DNA of 64,000 bases from Microcaldota archaeon (GCA_020854825.1 JAHKLY010000002.1:95487-159486); one strand, 5' to 3'; positions 52,522 to 62,843 are shown, counted from the first letter of the stretch. Translations and numbers: made by a program. The notes: generated by a model from the letters alone, not told the origin.

Positions 52522-52545
52522 AGTTTCCTTTTTGAGAAAGAAACT
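52522..52545 (+). promoter_or_regulatory. AGTTTC/GAAACT inverted repeat after the AAA_14 gene
   Basis: AGTTTC (52522-52527) and GAAACT (52540-52545) are inverted arms around a 12-bp spacer. It keeps the GTTTCCTTT half-site of the triple palindrome before the gene, so it may be a weaker copy, or simply a terminator element. It sits in the short convergent gap between the ATPase and the helicase. Confidence 0.35.
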
Positions 52546-52595
52546 TTTAATAAATAATCTCCTTTTAAAAAACTTCGATATTAAATATAAATAAA

Positions 52596-55500
52596 TTAAT
52601 CTTCGTGTTTTGGGCAGTAAAATTTATACCCGCAATTTCTACAAGGCCAATCATCTATAGTAGGTGTAAACGTATGTTCATAATCGTTAACTATATTTTT
52701 AGCGCAATCAATTAGCGCAGTTCTAATGTCATTAATATTAAATCCGTTAGTTGCGCCTTCAAATGATACTTCTCCATTATCATCTATAATCCCAGTAATT
52801 GGTTTATCAAGTCCAAGCATTTCTAATGTAATTTTCTTAGGTTTATATCCCATTTCAGTTAAAGCAACTGCATAAAATCCTAACTGCCATGCACGTTGTG
52901 TAGAAGTAGGTGCAACGCCTGTTTTATAATCAACTATTTCAACCTCTTTTTTATCTAAATTTAAAAAATCTATTCTATCTGCTTTTCCATAAAATCTGAA
53001 ACCTTCTAATTCAAATGAGAGTTCAACTTCAACTTTAGAATTCTCGTCATATTTATCTTTATTTCTTTCCCAAAAAATTGTTAACATATCTTTAACTTCA
53101 TTTATATCAATTTCTTTCCAATTTGGCTCTTTACTCATATCTTCGGCAATACTAAAAAACTCTTCTTTAGTTCTTACATTTCTATCAACACCTTTTTCAA
53201 GAACTTCATGCACAAAAGAACCTACTGATGCTCTATTAAAATCAAATCCTCCTCTTTCAGGCATATGAAATAACTTACTAAATTCATATTTTTTAGGACA
53301 TTCTAAATATGTCATTGTAGCTGTAGGACTAAACGTAAATGAAGAAGGAGTAAATTTAAGTCCTGAAGAACAGGTTTCACACATTTTAAGCTGTTCTTTC
53401 ATCTCATCTTTATCAATTAATGTATTTAAATCAACTGATAAATCAATTATTCTGCCTTCTCTCATTGTATAATAATTCGCAAGTCTAGACATTAATGAAT
53501 CTAAATTCTCACTATCTAATGCTTTAATAAATTGGTCTTTTAATTTATATTTAAACTGTTCGTATTCAGACACTGGAGCTAAGAAAGTATATCTTTCTTC
53601 TTCATCAACAGTAAATTCAATATCATTATTTTCCAAATAATTCATTTCATCTAAAAATATAGATTGTTGTGTTGAGTCTTCATCATTATTATAAGATCTA
53701 GCATATGTTAAAACTAATTCTTCTTTAGTTCTTGTTAATGCAACATAACATAATCTTCTTTCTTCTAATAATAAACTATCTTTTTCATATTCTTTAATAG
53801 CTTTTTCAATATCAACATCTCCTAATGTATTAATATATTCTTTAATTGCTGGATTAAGAACTTTAGGTATTAAAGGTTCTTTATATGTTCTTTCAACAGG
53901 AAATCTTTTGTATGCAAGATTAGTAAAAATTACTTTCTTAAATTGTAAACCCTTAGTTGCGTGAATAGTCATTAATCTAACTGCATCAATATCCTTAACT
54001 TTTGATGCAGGAATACTAACATTTAACTTATCTAAAATTTCAATATAATGTATAAAAGAACTTAATTTTTTAGAATGTGTGTTATAATAATTCTCGGCTA
54101 TATCATAAAACTGTTTAAGATTCATTAATGCTTCAGTATTTTTAATATTTCTTTCATGTGAAAAAGCACGGCTTAATCCTGTAAATTCATATATATCTAA
54201 AATAATTTCTGGAAAAGGTTTATCTGATGAATCATTAACTTTTTGTAATCCATCAACAACTCGTTTAACAATTTTTTTACCTTCCTCAGATAACTCAAGA
54301 TTAGTTAAATTATAGAGCATTGTATAATCTACAGATTCATCTCTTTTTTTCTTCAAATACCTCCCTATTTTTATACTATCTTTAGGAGATAAATTATTTT
54401 TTTTAGTAAATAAACTCCACCATGACTGTTCTCCAGTACCTGTTCGTTCAATTAAATTATTAAGTATTGATAAATAAGCAACAACTGTTTTTATTTCAGA
54501 TTTTTCCATCATATCTGTTTGTCCTACTGAGACAAACAAAATATTTCTTGCTTCTAATGCTTTTTTCATAAGCTTTGCTTGTTTGTGTGTTCTGCATAAT
54601 ACACAAATTTCTTTTAATGGAGTTCCTTTTTTAATTTCTTCTTCTACTAATTCTGCAACCTTACATGCTTCTTCATCTTTATTTTTTAATTCAATTACTT
54701 TTACTTTTTCTCCTTCTTTTTCTTGAGCGTTTTCAATTAAAAAACAAGTATCTGTATCATCAAAATTATTTTTAATTAATGTATGTGCTGTCCTAAGAAC
54801 AGTATTGGGAGATCTATGACTTTTATTTAATTTAAAAATATTAGTTGTTTCTAAATTAAATTCTTGTTTAAAATGTTTAAAATTATCCATATATGCTCCT
54901 CTAAATGCATATATAGATTGATTAGGATCACCAACAACTGTTATATTCCCATGATCTTTTGCTAAAAAAGAAATTAATTCAAATTGAAGTTTATTTGTAT
55001 CTTGAAATTCATCAATTAGAATATATTTATATTTTTTTGCGACTTCTTCAGCACCAAAAGTTCTAAATAATGAAACAACATTTGAATTAAGATCAGAATA
55101 ATCCAAATAATTTTTTTCTTTTTTCATATCTACATATCTTTTCCAAGCAGAAACAAAATTTGAATATTTTTCATATTCATTATAATTATCTAAATATTTT
55201 TTTATCTCTCGTTTTCTATCTCTTAATATTTTTCTCTGTTCTTTTGTATCTGAAGGTTCTAGGTGAAGTAATTTTATTTCAACATTAAGTTCTCTAATAT
55301 ATTCTTCTAAATTTCCTATGTCTTTGAACTCCTTACCAATTTCTTCAGTATACTTTTCTATATCTTCTAAAGAAATACCAAAATCTTTTGCTGTTGAAAT
55401 TGAAGATTCATATAAATCTGCATTATATGCAGATACATCTAAATCTTTATGTAAAAATACTTTTGCGTCATCAGGTAATAGAATCTCAAAACCTGAATTT

Positions 55501-55808
55501 ATCCCTATTTTATCCCCAAATTCTTTAAGAACATCTGCTGAAAATCCATGAAAGGTTCTAATAGTAATATTTGTTCTTTGTTTTAATTCTTTTTCAACTT
55601 CTTCTTTTAGATTATTTGTAGCTTCATTTGAAAATGTAAGACATAAAATTTCAGATGGATCATAAATATTATTTTTAATCAAATGTGCTATTTTTTTAGT
55701 TAAAGTAAAGGTTTTTCCTGTTCCTGGACCTGCAATTATTAAACAAGGTCCTTTTGTTTCTTCAACAGCTTTTTTTTGTTCAACATTTAACTCTTTTTTA
55801 ATATCCAT
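52596..55808 (-). CDS. UvrD/PcrA-like helicase fused to RecB/Cas4-like Fe-S nuclease
   Basis: A 1070-residue protein. N-terminal UvrD helicase: Walker A IIAGPGTGKTFTL (about 25-32), LIDEFQDTNKLQ (about 260), GDPNQSIYAFRGAY, and the C-terminal helicase block DAVRLMTIHATKGLQFK and YVALTRTKEEL. C-terminal nuclease (about 830-1070): YLECPKKYEF, GSFVHEVLEKG, VEIVDYKTG and WQLGFYAVAL. The final CRNCGYKFYCP with the Cys of ECPKKY forms a four-Cys iron-sulfur site as in AddB/Cas4-type nucleases. A helicase-nuclease for DNA end processing is the likely role. Confidence 0.93.
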   Translation of the reverse strand: MDIKKELNVEQKKAVEETKGPCLIIAGPGTGKTFTLTKKIAHLIKNNIYDPSEILCLTFSNEATNNLKEEVEKELKQRTNITIRTFHGFSADVLKEFGDKIGINSGFEILLPDDAKVFLHKDLDVSAYNADLYESSISTAKDFGISLEDIEKYTEEIGKEFKDIGNLEEYIRELNVEIKLLHLEPSDTKEQRKILRDRKREIKKYLDNYNEYEKYSNFVSAWKRYVDMKKEKNYLDYSDLNSNVVSLFRTFGAEEVAKKYKYILIDEFQDTNKLQFELISFLAKDHGNITVVGDPNQSIYAFRGAYMDNFKHFKQEFNLETTNIFKLNKSHRSPNTVLRTAHTLIKNNFDDTDTCFLIENAQEKEGEKVKVIELKNKDEEACKVAELVEEEIKKGTPLKEICVLCRTHKQAKLMKKALEARNILFVSVGQTDMMEKSEIKTVVAYLSILNNLIERTGTGEQSWWSLFTKKNNLSPKDSIKIGRYLKKKRDESVDYTMLYNLTNLELSEEGKKIVKRVVDGLQKVNDSSDKPFPEIILDIYEFTGLSRAFSHERNIKNTEALMNLKQFYDIAENYYNTHSKKLSSFIHYIEILDKLNVSIPASKVKDIDAVRLMTIHATKGLQFKKVIFTNLAYKRFPVERTYKEPLIPKVLNPAIKEYINTLGDVDIEKAIKEYEKDSLLLEERRLCYVALTRTKEELVLTYARSYNNDEDSTQQSIFLDEMNYLENNDIEFTVDEEERYTFLAPVSEYEQFKYKLKDQFIKALDSENLDSLMSRLANYYTMREGRIIDLSVDLNTLIDKDEMKEQLKMCETCSSGLKFTPSSFTFSPTATMTYLECPKKYEFSKLFHMPERGGFDFNRASVGSFVHEVLEKGVDRNVRTKEEFFSIAEDMSKEPNWKEIDINEVKDMLTIFWERNKDKYDENSKVEVELSFELEGFRFYGKADRIDFLNLDKKEVEIVDYKTGVAPTSTQRAWQLGFYAVALTEMGYKPKKITLEMLGLDKPITGIIDDNGEVSFEGATNGFNINDIRTALIDCAKNIVNDYEHTFTPTIDDWPCRNCGYKFYCPKHED

Positions 55809-55870
55809 AATATAAATATATTTAATATGTTTTTAAACCCTTCTTAAGAGTACATTTCCGGATGAGATAA

Positions 55871-56544
55871 TTAATTACTCCAAGTATCTGAAATTTCATC
55901 ATATCCCATACTAAAATAATTTTCTCCTTCATCTAAATTTACATAACAATGTAAAAGCTTCTTACCATCCATCATATGAGTATACTGATTATGTTGTGAC
56001 ATTTCTCCTGTATCTTTACAAACATTTGTTTCTAACATAAATGATACATGGTCTCTGTTATCATAATGCTGTTTTAATGTATTATAATAATTAAAAGCTA
56101 AATTTCCATCTGTTGTTCTTAAAGTTAACTTATACATATAATCTTCCCAGGTTTTACTTGATGGATTAACAAAACTTAAGGTAGGCAAATTACATCAAAA
56201 TAATGTTTTCCTTCATCTACATTTTGAGTTAAATATAAATATTTTACATTTGCATTTGAGGTCCAAAAACTTGCTTTAAAATCAGTTCTTGCTAATGCCA
56301 CTTCTTGTTCATTCATTATTGAATCCTCCATGGGTGGAATTCCTTCTTCAAATATCTCTTCATGAAATTCTTCATTCATTTCCTCTTCAAAAATTTCTTC
56401 ATCAGATTCAGCATAAATCATATCTTCTGGATATATTTCTTCTAATACATCATAATAACTAAATAATTCTGAAAATACAAACGAAGAAAATATAAATAAT
56501 ATTAAAATCATAATAAAACTGATATAAATCTTATTTAAATTCAT
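55871..56544 (-). pseudogene. secreted/anchored protein split by a probable frameshift
   Basis: Two overlapping frames: 56544-56176 (122 residues, signal segment about 5-26, then an acidic linker) and 56188-55871 (105 residues). Frame 1 ends HYFDVICLP; adding one T at the GATG near 56193-56196 joins HYFD to CNLPTLSFVNPSSK in frame 2, giving about 224 residues. The two halves then show a similar motif (NVDEGKHYFD and NLDEGENYF), as in a duplicated domain. Either a real mutation or a sequencing error. Function unknown. Confidence 0.6.
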
Positions 56545-56630
56545 TAAATCTCCCCCTATTTAATTTTAATTTAATAAATAACAAACCAAAACTTTTTATT
56601 TGTTCTGTGCTTATTTTAACTGGTGATATA

Positions 56631-57329
56631 TTGGCAGAAGAAGAAAATTTGCGCAAAAGACCAAGTTCTTCATTAGGTGGAACTACTATCGAGCCTTATG
56701 AAGAAAAAAAAGAATTTCCTAAAGGAAAACCTCCTGCATATCCATATGAAGAAAAAACTGAAGAAAAAATAGAAAAAATAAAAAAGAAAATAGAAAAAAT
56801 AAAGGAAAAACCAAAGCCGCACCAAATTCATGAAAAACACGAAAAAAAATTTACAACTAATATTTTACCTATCTTAGCAATCATCTTATCATTAATAGCA
56901 ATATCTTTAGTATTAACCCAAGGAATAGACAAAAACGAATTAAAGGGAATTGCAAGCGACTTAAGAGCATTAAATAATAAACAAATTTCAATTAATATAC
57001 CAATTGAATCAAATTTAACTTTTAATGATATACCCTCAAATCAATTATTTAATGGAAAACAAATAATTCCAGTATATTTTGAAATACCTATAACACAAAC
57101 AATGAAAGGAAAAGATATAAGGACGGGTATATTAATGGAAGTTGAAATAAATGATAATATACTAGTACAAGGAGACATCACTATTGATTTAACAAATTCA
57201 AATGTATCTTTACAGTTAAACAAACCTGCAAAAGCAGTTGGAGAAACAACTTCAATAATACTTGTCAGAGACGTTTATGGAAATGAAATTTCTTCAATTG
57301 CTGAAAGATTAGATAGATTATCAGAATAA
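56631..57329 (+). CDS. single-pass membrane protein with charged cytoplasmic N-terminus
   Basis: A 232-residue protein: a cytoplasmic Lys/Glu/Pro-rich region of about 85 residues with a coiled-coil stretch (KIEKIKKKIEKIKEKPK). One membrane helix follows (about 80-101, ILPILAIILSLIAISLVLT), then a beta-rich outer domain (about 125-232, TFNDIPSNQLFNGKQIIPVY). The start TTG 56631 is preferred because GGTG stands just upstream (56622-56625); GTG 56607 is also possible. Overlaps the next, convergent gene by 55 bp. Confidence 0.6.
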   Translation: MAEEENLRKRPSSSLGGTTIEPYEEKKEFPKGKPPAYPYEEKTEEKIEKIKKKIEKIKEKPKPHQIHEKHEKKFTTNILPILAIILSLIAISLVLTQGIDKNELKGIASDLRALNNKQISINIPIESNLTFNDIPSNQLFNGKQIIPVYFEIPITQTMKGKDIRTGILMEVEINDNILVQGDITIDLTNSNVSLQLNKPAKAVGETTSIILVRDVYGNEISSIAERLDRLSE

Positions 57330-58255
57330 ATAATCTGATACTCAAAAATATTTACTATCTCTCCTTTATCTACTAATAAAGTTAATTTAACTTGTATACT
57401 TTCATTAAGTTCGTGTAATTTAGAAGACTGCACTACAAAATCCATAGGGATATATATCCCTTCTTGTTTAGAAGGTAAAAGTAATACATTCACTGTTTGA
57501 CTTGTTTTTATTGAATACTCATATCCTTCCAATTCATTGATAATCTCTTCATACTCTTCTTTTGGATTAATTAATTCAAAAACCGCAGAAGAATCAATAA
57601 AAGATACATTATATTTGTCTTCCAAAACTCCTTGTTTTTCAACATCTTCTAAATTTAAAGTTAGTTTAGTATTTTTGATTTGTTTAACCTCTGCATCTAG
57701 CGTGATTTCTGTTAAATGGGGAGCTAATTCAAAACCTACTAACTGAATAATTTTTTCGTATTGAACATACGCTGCAAATTCAATTGTAATGTTATCTCCG
57801 ATATTGTATATTGGTGCAGTTTTAATTACTACATATACATCTTCTGCTTCTACTTCTCCAATTTTTTCAGGGAATTTAAGATTTACTCCAGTAATTACTG
57901 AATATCCATTTTCAATAAGAAGGTCAGAAACATTTTTTGTATATTGGCTACTTTTTAGATTGAATATTGTTTCATTATTACTAATATATGTTTCAGAATC
58001 TAACCAATCATTATCTTTTAATTGTTCTTTAATTTGTTTTAATTCACCAATATTTCCAGAAACTGTTATTGAACTTGAATAACTCGAAACAGTGACTTGT
58101 GTTTCACCTTGAATTACATATATTTCTTTTGAAACTTCTTTTTTTGGAGTACTGCTTTCTCTAATACCTTGTAAAAAAGGCATTGCAATCATTTGTAAAA
58201 CAAAAATTCCAATTATTGCTAATACTGCTATCTTTAATAATAATTTTTTATCCAT
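57275..58255 (-). CDS. membrane-anchored extracellular protein of unknown function
   Basis: A 326-residue protein: N-terminal membrane helix (about 5-28, LLLKIAVLAIIGIFVLQMIAM), then a beta-rich outer region of about 290 residues (QVTVSSYSSSITVSGNIGEL). Repeating strand pairs suggest several beta domains. ATG 58255 is used, with AAGGTG as ribosome site; GTG 58267 is inside that site. Its end overlaps the 56631 gene by 55 bp in opposite orientation. Confidence 0.65.
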   Translation of the reverse strand: MDKKLLLKIAVLAIIGIFVLQMIAMPFLQGIRESSTPKKEVSKEIYVIQGETQVTVSSYSSSITVSGNIGELKQIKEQLKDNDWLDSETYISNNETIFNLKSSQYTKNVSDLLIENGYSVITGVNLKFPEKIGEVEAEDVYVVIKTAPIYNIGDNITIEFAAYVQYEKIIQLVGFELAPHLTEITLDAEVKQIKNTKLTLNLEDVEKQGVLEDKYNVSFIDSSAVFELINPKEEYEEIINELEGYEYSIKTSQTVNVLLLPSKQEGIYIPMDFVVQSSKLHELNESIQVKLTLLVDKGEIVNIFEYQIIYSDNLSNLSAIEEISFP

Positions 58256-58330
58256 ACATATATTCACCTTAAAAACTTAATGTTTTAATATATAATAAAA
58301 TACTTTTAAATATCTATAGGAGGTTTTAAA

Positions 58331-58918
58331 ATGGATGAAAAAGACATCATACAAATAACGTATACAACAAAAGATGCGGATACAAAAGAGATAATAGAAG
58401 ATAGAAAGGAACCCTTATTATTACAATTAAAAAATAGTAATTTACCGGATAAAGTTAAAGATACATTAAAAAACATGAAACAAGGAGAAGACAAAGAAGT
58501 TTTTGCTGAAAAACCATTTGGAGAAAGACAAAAAGATTTAATCAATGTAGTTTCATTAAAACAATTTACATCTAATAAAATTAATCCGTTTCCTGGCTTA
58601 ATTGTTGATTTAGACGGTCATAGAGCATTAGTTAAAGCAGTTAGTGGCGGAAGAGTAGTTGTTGATTTTAATCATCTATTGGCTGGTAAAAATCTATTAT
58701 ATAATCTAAACGTACTTAAAGTTATAGAAAAAGATAAAGAAAAAATAGAAGCATTAGTTGAATCTCAAGATATGAAAGGAGAAATTGACATTAAAGAAAA
58801 AAAAGGTACTATTAAATTGACTGATAAAGGAGATGTAAAAACAGCTACCCAACGAAAAAATGCATTGTTTATTGCACTTAAACAATTCTTACCAGAATTA
58901 GAAATCAAATTAGAGTAG
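58331..58918 (+). CDS. FKBP-type peptidyl-prolyl isomerase, SlyD-like
   Basis: A 195-residue isomerase/chaperone. FKBP half-barrel strands appear at ITYTTKDADTKEII and LKNMKQGEDKEVFAEKPFGE. An insert-in-flap domain (about 77-120, LKQFTSNKINPFPGLIVDLD) and closing strands GRVVVDFNHLLAGKNLLYNL follow, then a C-terminal extension (about 150-195). The set matches archaeal SlyD-type proteins, which speed proline isomerisation and act as chaperones. AGGAGGTTTTAAA precedes the ATG. First gene of a forward operon; the next start lies 6 bp after its stop. Confidence 0.92.
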   Translation: MDEKDIIQITYTTKDADTKEIIEDRKEPLLLQLKNSNLPDKVKDTLKNMKQGEDKEVFAEKPFGERQKDLINVVSLKQFTSNKINPFPGLIVDLDGHRALVKAVSGGRVVVDFNHLLAGKNLLYNLNVLKVIEKDKEKIEALVESQDMKGEIDIKEKKGTIKLTDKGDVKTATQRKNALFIALKQFLPELEIKLE

Positions 58919-58924
58919 GTACAT

Positions 58925-59638
58925 ATGTTTGATATTGAAAACGTAAATAATACTAATTACTTGTCTCTAATAAAAACAATGCAAGAAAAAGATAAGATTA
59001 TTTTAGAAAAATCAAAAGAGGATGAAGATTCTCTTTTATTTTCTTCTTTTGAAAATGGGTTTGAATCTATAGATTATATACTACTTGAACCAAGAACTGC
59101 ATTTGCAACACCTGTAAAATATTTTCAAAATTTATATATAAATACTGAAAAATGGCCATTTATATGGAGACATAATTCAACAAGAGCAATTGGATTTAAA
59201 AAGTCTAATATTTTTTTAATTTCAAAACACATGTATGCAGATGAAAGTGGTTTTTCACATTATTTATTTTTAAAATTTAGTAAAGATGAAATAAAAGTAC
59301 AAAAAGATTTAAATTTAAGTTTAAGTTTTGACGGAGATAAAGAAGTTTTTGATCTAAAAACAGGAGAAACTAAAAAAATTTATATACAATTTAATTTTAT
59401 CCAAAAACCATTTCATAAAACTCAAAAACAAAGAGCACAACATACTGCCATGTATAAAAATGCTTATAGGGGGGGAAACATAACCCAAGCTGCTTCTAAA
59501 TTTGAGGACTATATAGTAACTGTCCCTCATTTTTCACCTCATCCATATTTATTATTAAATGGGTTTGAAAAATTAGGGTTTGAAAAACGCTCTGATATGC
59601 AAAAAGCTGTTTTTGATTATTTATTAACAAAATTATAA
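58925..59638 (+). CDS. soluble protein of unknown function
   Basis: A 237-residue alpha/beta protein with no recognised domain. The start MFDIENVNNTNYLSLIKTMQ, a central ESIDYILLEPRTAFATPVKY, and an aromatic-rich end (TVPHFSPHPYLLLNGFEKLG) are visible. It follows the FKBP gene by 6 bp and precedes the TPR-AAA gene by about 45 bp, so it belongs to the same operon or its neighbourhood. Confidence 0.6.
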   Translation: MFDIENVNNTNYLSLIKTMQEKDKIILEKSKEDEDSLLFSSFENGFESIDYILLEPRTAFATPVKYFQNLYINTEKWPFIWRHNSTRAIGFKKSNIFLISKHMYADESGFSHYLFLKFSKDEIKVQKDLNLSLSFDGDKEVFDLKTGETKKIYIQFNFIQKPFHKTQKQRAQHTAMYKNAYRGGNITQAASKFEDYIVTVPHFSPHPYLLLNGFEKLGFEKRSDMQKAVFDYLLTKL

Positions 59639-59683
59639 ATCCAAGGGACAGATTTATAAATAAATTCCTTGTAATTAAAACAT

Positions 59684-61348
59684 ATGGTAGAAGAAGAGCT
59701 TAAGAACAAAGGAACACCTGATGCAAAAAATTATTATCACAAAGGAAACGTTTATTTTGAAAAAGGGAATTATGAAAAAGCTATTGAAAATTATAATATG
59801 GCCATAATTCTAAACCCTAATTTTTCAGAAGCATATTTTTCAAGAGGGCTAGCATATTATAATTTAAAAGACTTCACTAAATCTGCAAGAGATTATACTA
59901 AATCTATGGAACTAGACCCTAATAATCCTGTTATATACAATAACAGAGGAGATGCATATTACAGAAAACAAGAATTTGATAAAGCAATAAAAGATTATGA
60001 TAAAGCACTTTCATTAAATCCAAGATATTTAAAAGCATACTACAATAGAGGATTAGCATATGCATGTAAACAAAATTATGAAACAGCTATTGAAGATTTT
60101 AATAAAGTAATAGAATTAAATCCAAACTTTGCAGAAGCATATCATGTACGAGGATTAGCATATGATTATATGAATCAAATGGATAAAGCTATGCAAGATT
60201 ATGATAAAGCAATAGAATTAAACCCCAATTTTACTGAAGCTAAACAACACAGAGAATTAGCAAAAAGTAAAGCAGAAGGAGGAGAATATGAAACTTCCTC
60301 AATTGGAGGAGGAGAAAAAGGAAAAGGAGTAAATGCAGCTAAATTATTAGAAAAACCTAACATGTCTTTTGATGATGTTGCGGGCATGAAACAATTAAAA
60401 GAAACAATTAGAGAAAATATTGTTTATCCTATGATGAAACCTGACTTAGCTAGAAAATATGGTAGGCTAGGGGGCGGGGGATTAATGCTTTATGGCCCTC
60501 CAGGTTGTGGTAAAACATTTATATTAAAAGCAGCAGCAGGAGAATGTAAAGCATCATTTATGAATGTAAAATTATCAGATGTTTTAGACCAATATGTTGG
60601 GGGAACTGAAAAAAATATACATAATATTTTTGAAATGGCAAGAAAAAATGCACCTTGTATCTTGTTTGTAGATGAAATAGATGCACTAGGAGGAAGAAGA
60701 GATAAAATGGGAGAAAGCGGCCAATATATGAAAGCAGCTGTTAATCAATTATTATATGAAATGGATGGAGTAGAAGCAAATAATGAGGATGTACTTGTAA
60801 TAGGAGCAACAAACGCACCTTGGGATGTTGATCCTGCATTAAGAAGATCTGGAAGATTAGGTAAAACTATTTATGTAGGTGAACCAGACTTTACTTCTAG
60901 AAAAGCAATATTAAAAATTCATGCAAAAAAAAGACCATTGGGTAGGGCAGTTGGTTGGAATAGATTAGCAATAGCAACTTGTGGATATGCATCTGCAGAT
61001 TTAAAGGCAATTGTTGATGATGCATGTGCAATTCCTTGGAGAGAAGCTTTCCATAAAGGAAATGAAAGAAATGTAGGAATGAACGATTTCTTAAAAGCAG
61101 TAAAAAAGAAAAAATCTTCTCTACCCCCTTGGTATGCACAAGCAAATAAACAGATTGGACAACAAGAAGAAAAAACAATTGTAGATGGAAAAGAACATTT
61201 GAAGATAACAGAAAGTAAGATGGGACCTGCAGAAAAAGCGGCATTTAAAGAATTATTAGATGTTATAAAAAAGAATAATAAGTGGTACTACAAAATATAT
61301 CGGTGGATAGTAAAATACTTTGGATTATATTTCCCCATTCCAATATAG
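59684..61348 (+). CDS. TPR-AAA+ ATPase fusion
   Basis: A 554-residue protein. N-terminal half (about 1-190): five TPR units (for example NPNFSEAYFSRGLAYYNLKD, NPVIYNNRGDAYYRKQEFDK). A Gly/Glu/Lys linker (about 195-220) precedes an AAA+ domain with Walker A LYGPPGCGKTFILKA (about 271), Walker B ILFVDEIDAL (about 326), and RSGRLGKTIYVG with the arginine finger region. The AAA domain is of the Cdc48/proteasome-ATPase subtype. TPR-AAA fusions are uncommon; it may bring client proteins to the ATPase. Precedes the PrsW gene. Confidence 0.9.
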   Translation: MVEEELKNKGTPDAKNYYHKGNVYFEKGNYEKAIENYNMAIILNPNFSEAYFSRGLAYYNLKDFTKSARDYTKSMELDPNNPVIYNNRGDAYYRKQEFDKAIKDYDKALSLNPRYLKAYYNRGLAYACKQNYETAIEDFNKVIELNPNFAEAYHVRGLAYDYMNQMDKAMQDYDKAIELNPNFTEAKQHRELAKSKAEGGEYETSSIGGGEKGKGVNAAKLLEKPNMSFDDVAGMKQLKETIRENIVYPMMKPDLARKYGRLGGGGLMLYGPPGCGKTFILKAAAGECKASFMNVKLSDVLDQYVGGTEKNIHNIFEMARKNAPCILFVDEIDALGGRRDKMGESGQYMKAAVNQLLYEMDGVEANNEDVLVIGATNAPWDVDPALRRSGRLGKTIYVGEPDFTSRKAILKIHAKKRPLGRAVGWNRLAIATCGYASADLKAIVDDACAIPWREAFHKGNERNVGMNDFLKAVKKKKSSLPPWYAQANKQIGQQEEKTIVDGKEHLKITESKMGPAEKAAFKELLDVIKKNNKWYYKIYRWIVKYFGLYFPIPI

Positions 61349-61358
61349 GAGAGATCAA

Positions 61359-62843
61359 ATGACATTTAAAAATATAATACTCACAATCTTTCTCTTAATT
61401 CTATTTATCCCAATACATTATGCATTATTAAATATTCCCGTCAATCAAATAGATGAAAGTTTAAATGCATCTGTATTAATTAAAGAAAAAGAATTTACTA
61501 AACCAATAGAAGAAATAACAATATTAGCAACTATTGAAAATCCAGTAAATAAACGATTTGTTTTATATTTATTAAAAAAAGAAGATATTGAATATAAACC
61601 TATCCAAACAATGGGAATTGCCGAACCTTATTCTATAATTAATTTAAATATAACTATTAAAACCGAATATTTGGGAACTCCTTATAAAAATAATACTTAT
61701 GCTTTAGTACTATCAGACGAAGCAGGAATAATTAAAGGAAAAACTTTTTTATTACAAGAAGACTGGTCAAAATATGAATCAAATACTGCAGAAACAATTG
61801 CAAAAGCGCATATACTTTTAGTCCCTGCAATATCTTTAATTTCAATATTAATTCTAATGATATTAATAGAATCTGCATTTCATAGACATATTAAAGGACT
61901 ATTAGTTAATGAATATACCTTAAATTCATTATTTTTTCCAAAATTAAAAGATAGACCTTATGAAGAAAAAATAGCAAGTATAATGATGAATCCAATATTT
62001 TGGATTTTTGAACTATTATTAGTAGGAGTATTATTTTATTTTATATTTAATTCCATAAATAATAAATTAAGTTTTGATATTACGGCACAATTATTTGCAA
62101 TATCTGGTTTATCTGCGTTTTTATTTCCCTTAATCTACTTAGGATTGGTTTGGTTTTTAGAAATGAAACCTTTGAGATTTTTATGGTCATTATTTCTTTT
62201 TGGTTCAGTATCTGCATTATTTGCATTTATTTTGAATACTCTCATAGGAGAATTTATATTATCTACTTTCTTTTCAACATTAGCAAGTGGTTCTTTAATT
62301 TTAGTAAGTGCTGCTTTAATCGCACCAATAATTGAAGAATCTGTAAAAGGATTAGGATTATTAGTAATGTCAGGACACCATGAATATGATGATATACTTG
62401 CTGGTTTATTCTTTGGTTTTGCAATAGGAGTCGGATTCTCATTTGTTGAAAACTGGTTTTATTTTGCATCAAAGACTAATCCTTTTGAAATAGGATTTTT
62501 AGCATGGATTCAATTAATTATATATAGATCCTTCTTTAATTCATTAGCACACGGTGCAATAACTGGAACGGGGGGTGCAATAATTGGATATTTAAAATCT
62601 TACACTCCTGCCAGAAAGTATATACGACTAGGATTTTTAGCTGCTTTATTAATAGCTATACCCTTACATTCATTATTTAATATTACTGCATTATTAGATG
62701 GAAATATAAAATCAATTGATTTATCTTTAGGATTACCTTTTGTGTTTAATCCATTATTCGTTGTTTTTTTAACAATAATATTTGTTTGTATTTATTTTAT
62801 AGGAACAAGTAATAGATTAAAAAGTATGGTGAATTCAAGATGA
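61359..62843 (+). CDS. PrsW-like intramembrane metalloprotease
   Basis: A 494-residue polytopic protein: first helix (about 5-23), an outer domain (about 25-160), then many membrane segments. The PrsW signature is present: EESVKGLG (about 327-335), ENWFYF in VGFSFVENWFYF, NSLAHGAITG, and PLHSLFNI. These supply the Glu and His residues of the Abi/CAAX-protease family. PrsW cleaves anti-sigma factors in bacteria; the substrate here is unknown. ATG 61359 fits AGGAGAGATCAA; its end overlaps the DHH gene by 4 bp. Confidence 0.82.
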   Translation: MTFKNIILTIFLLILFIPIHYALLNIPVNQIDESLNASVLIKEKEFTKPIEEITILATIENPVNKRFVLYLLKKEDIEYKPIQTMGIAEPYSIINLNITIKTEYLGTPYKNNTYALVLSDEAGIIKGKTFLLQEDWSKYESNTAETIAKAHILLVPAISLISILILMILIESAFHRHIKGLLVNEYTLNSLFFPKLKDRPYEEKIASIMMNPIFWIFELLLVGVLFYFIFNSINNKLSFDITAQLFAISGLSAFLFPLIYLGLVWFLEMKPLRFLWSLFLFGSVSALFAFILNTLIGEFILSTFFSTLASGSLILVSAALIAPIIEESVKGLGLLVMSGHHEYDDILAGLFFGFAIGVGFSFVENWFYFASKTNPFEIGFLAWIQLIIYRSFFNSLAHGAITGTGGAIIGYLKSYTPARKYIRLGFLAALLIAIPLHSLFNITALLDGNIKSIDLSLGLPFVFNPLFVVFLTIIFVCIYFIGTSNRLKSMVNSR

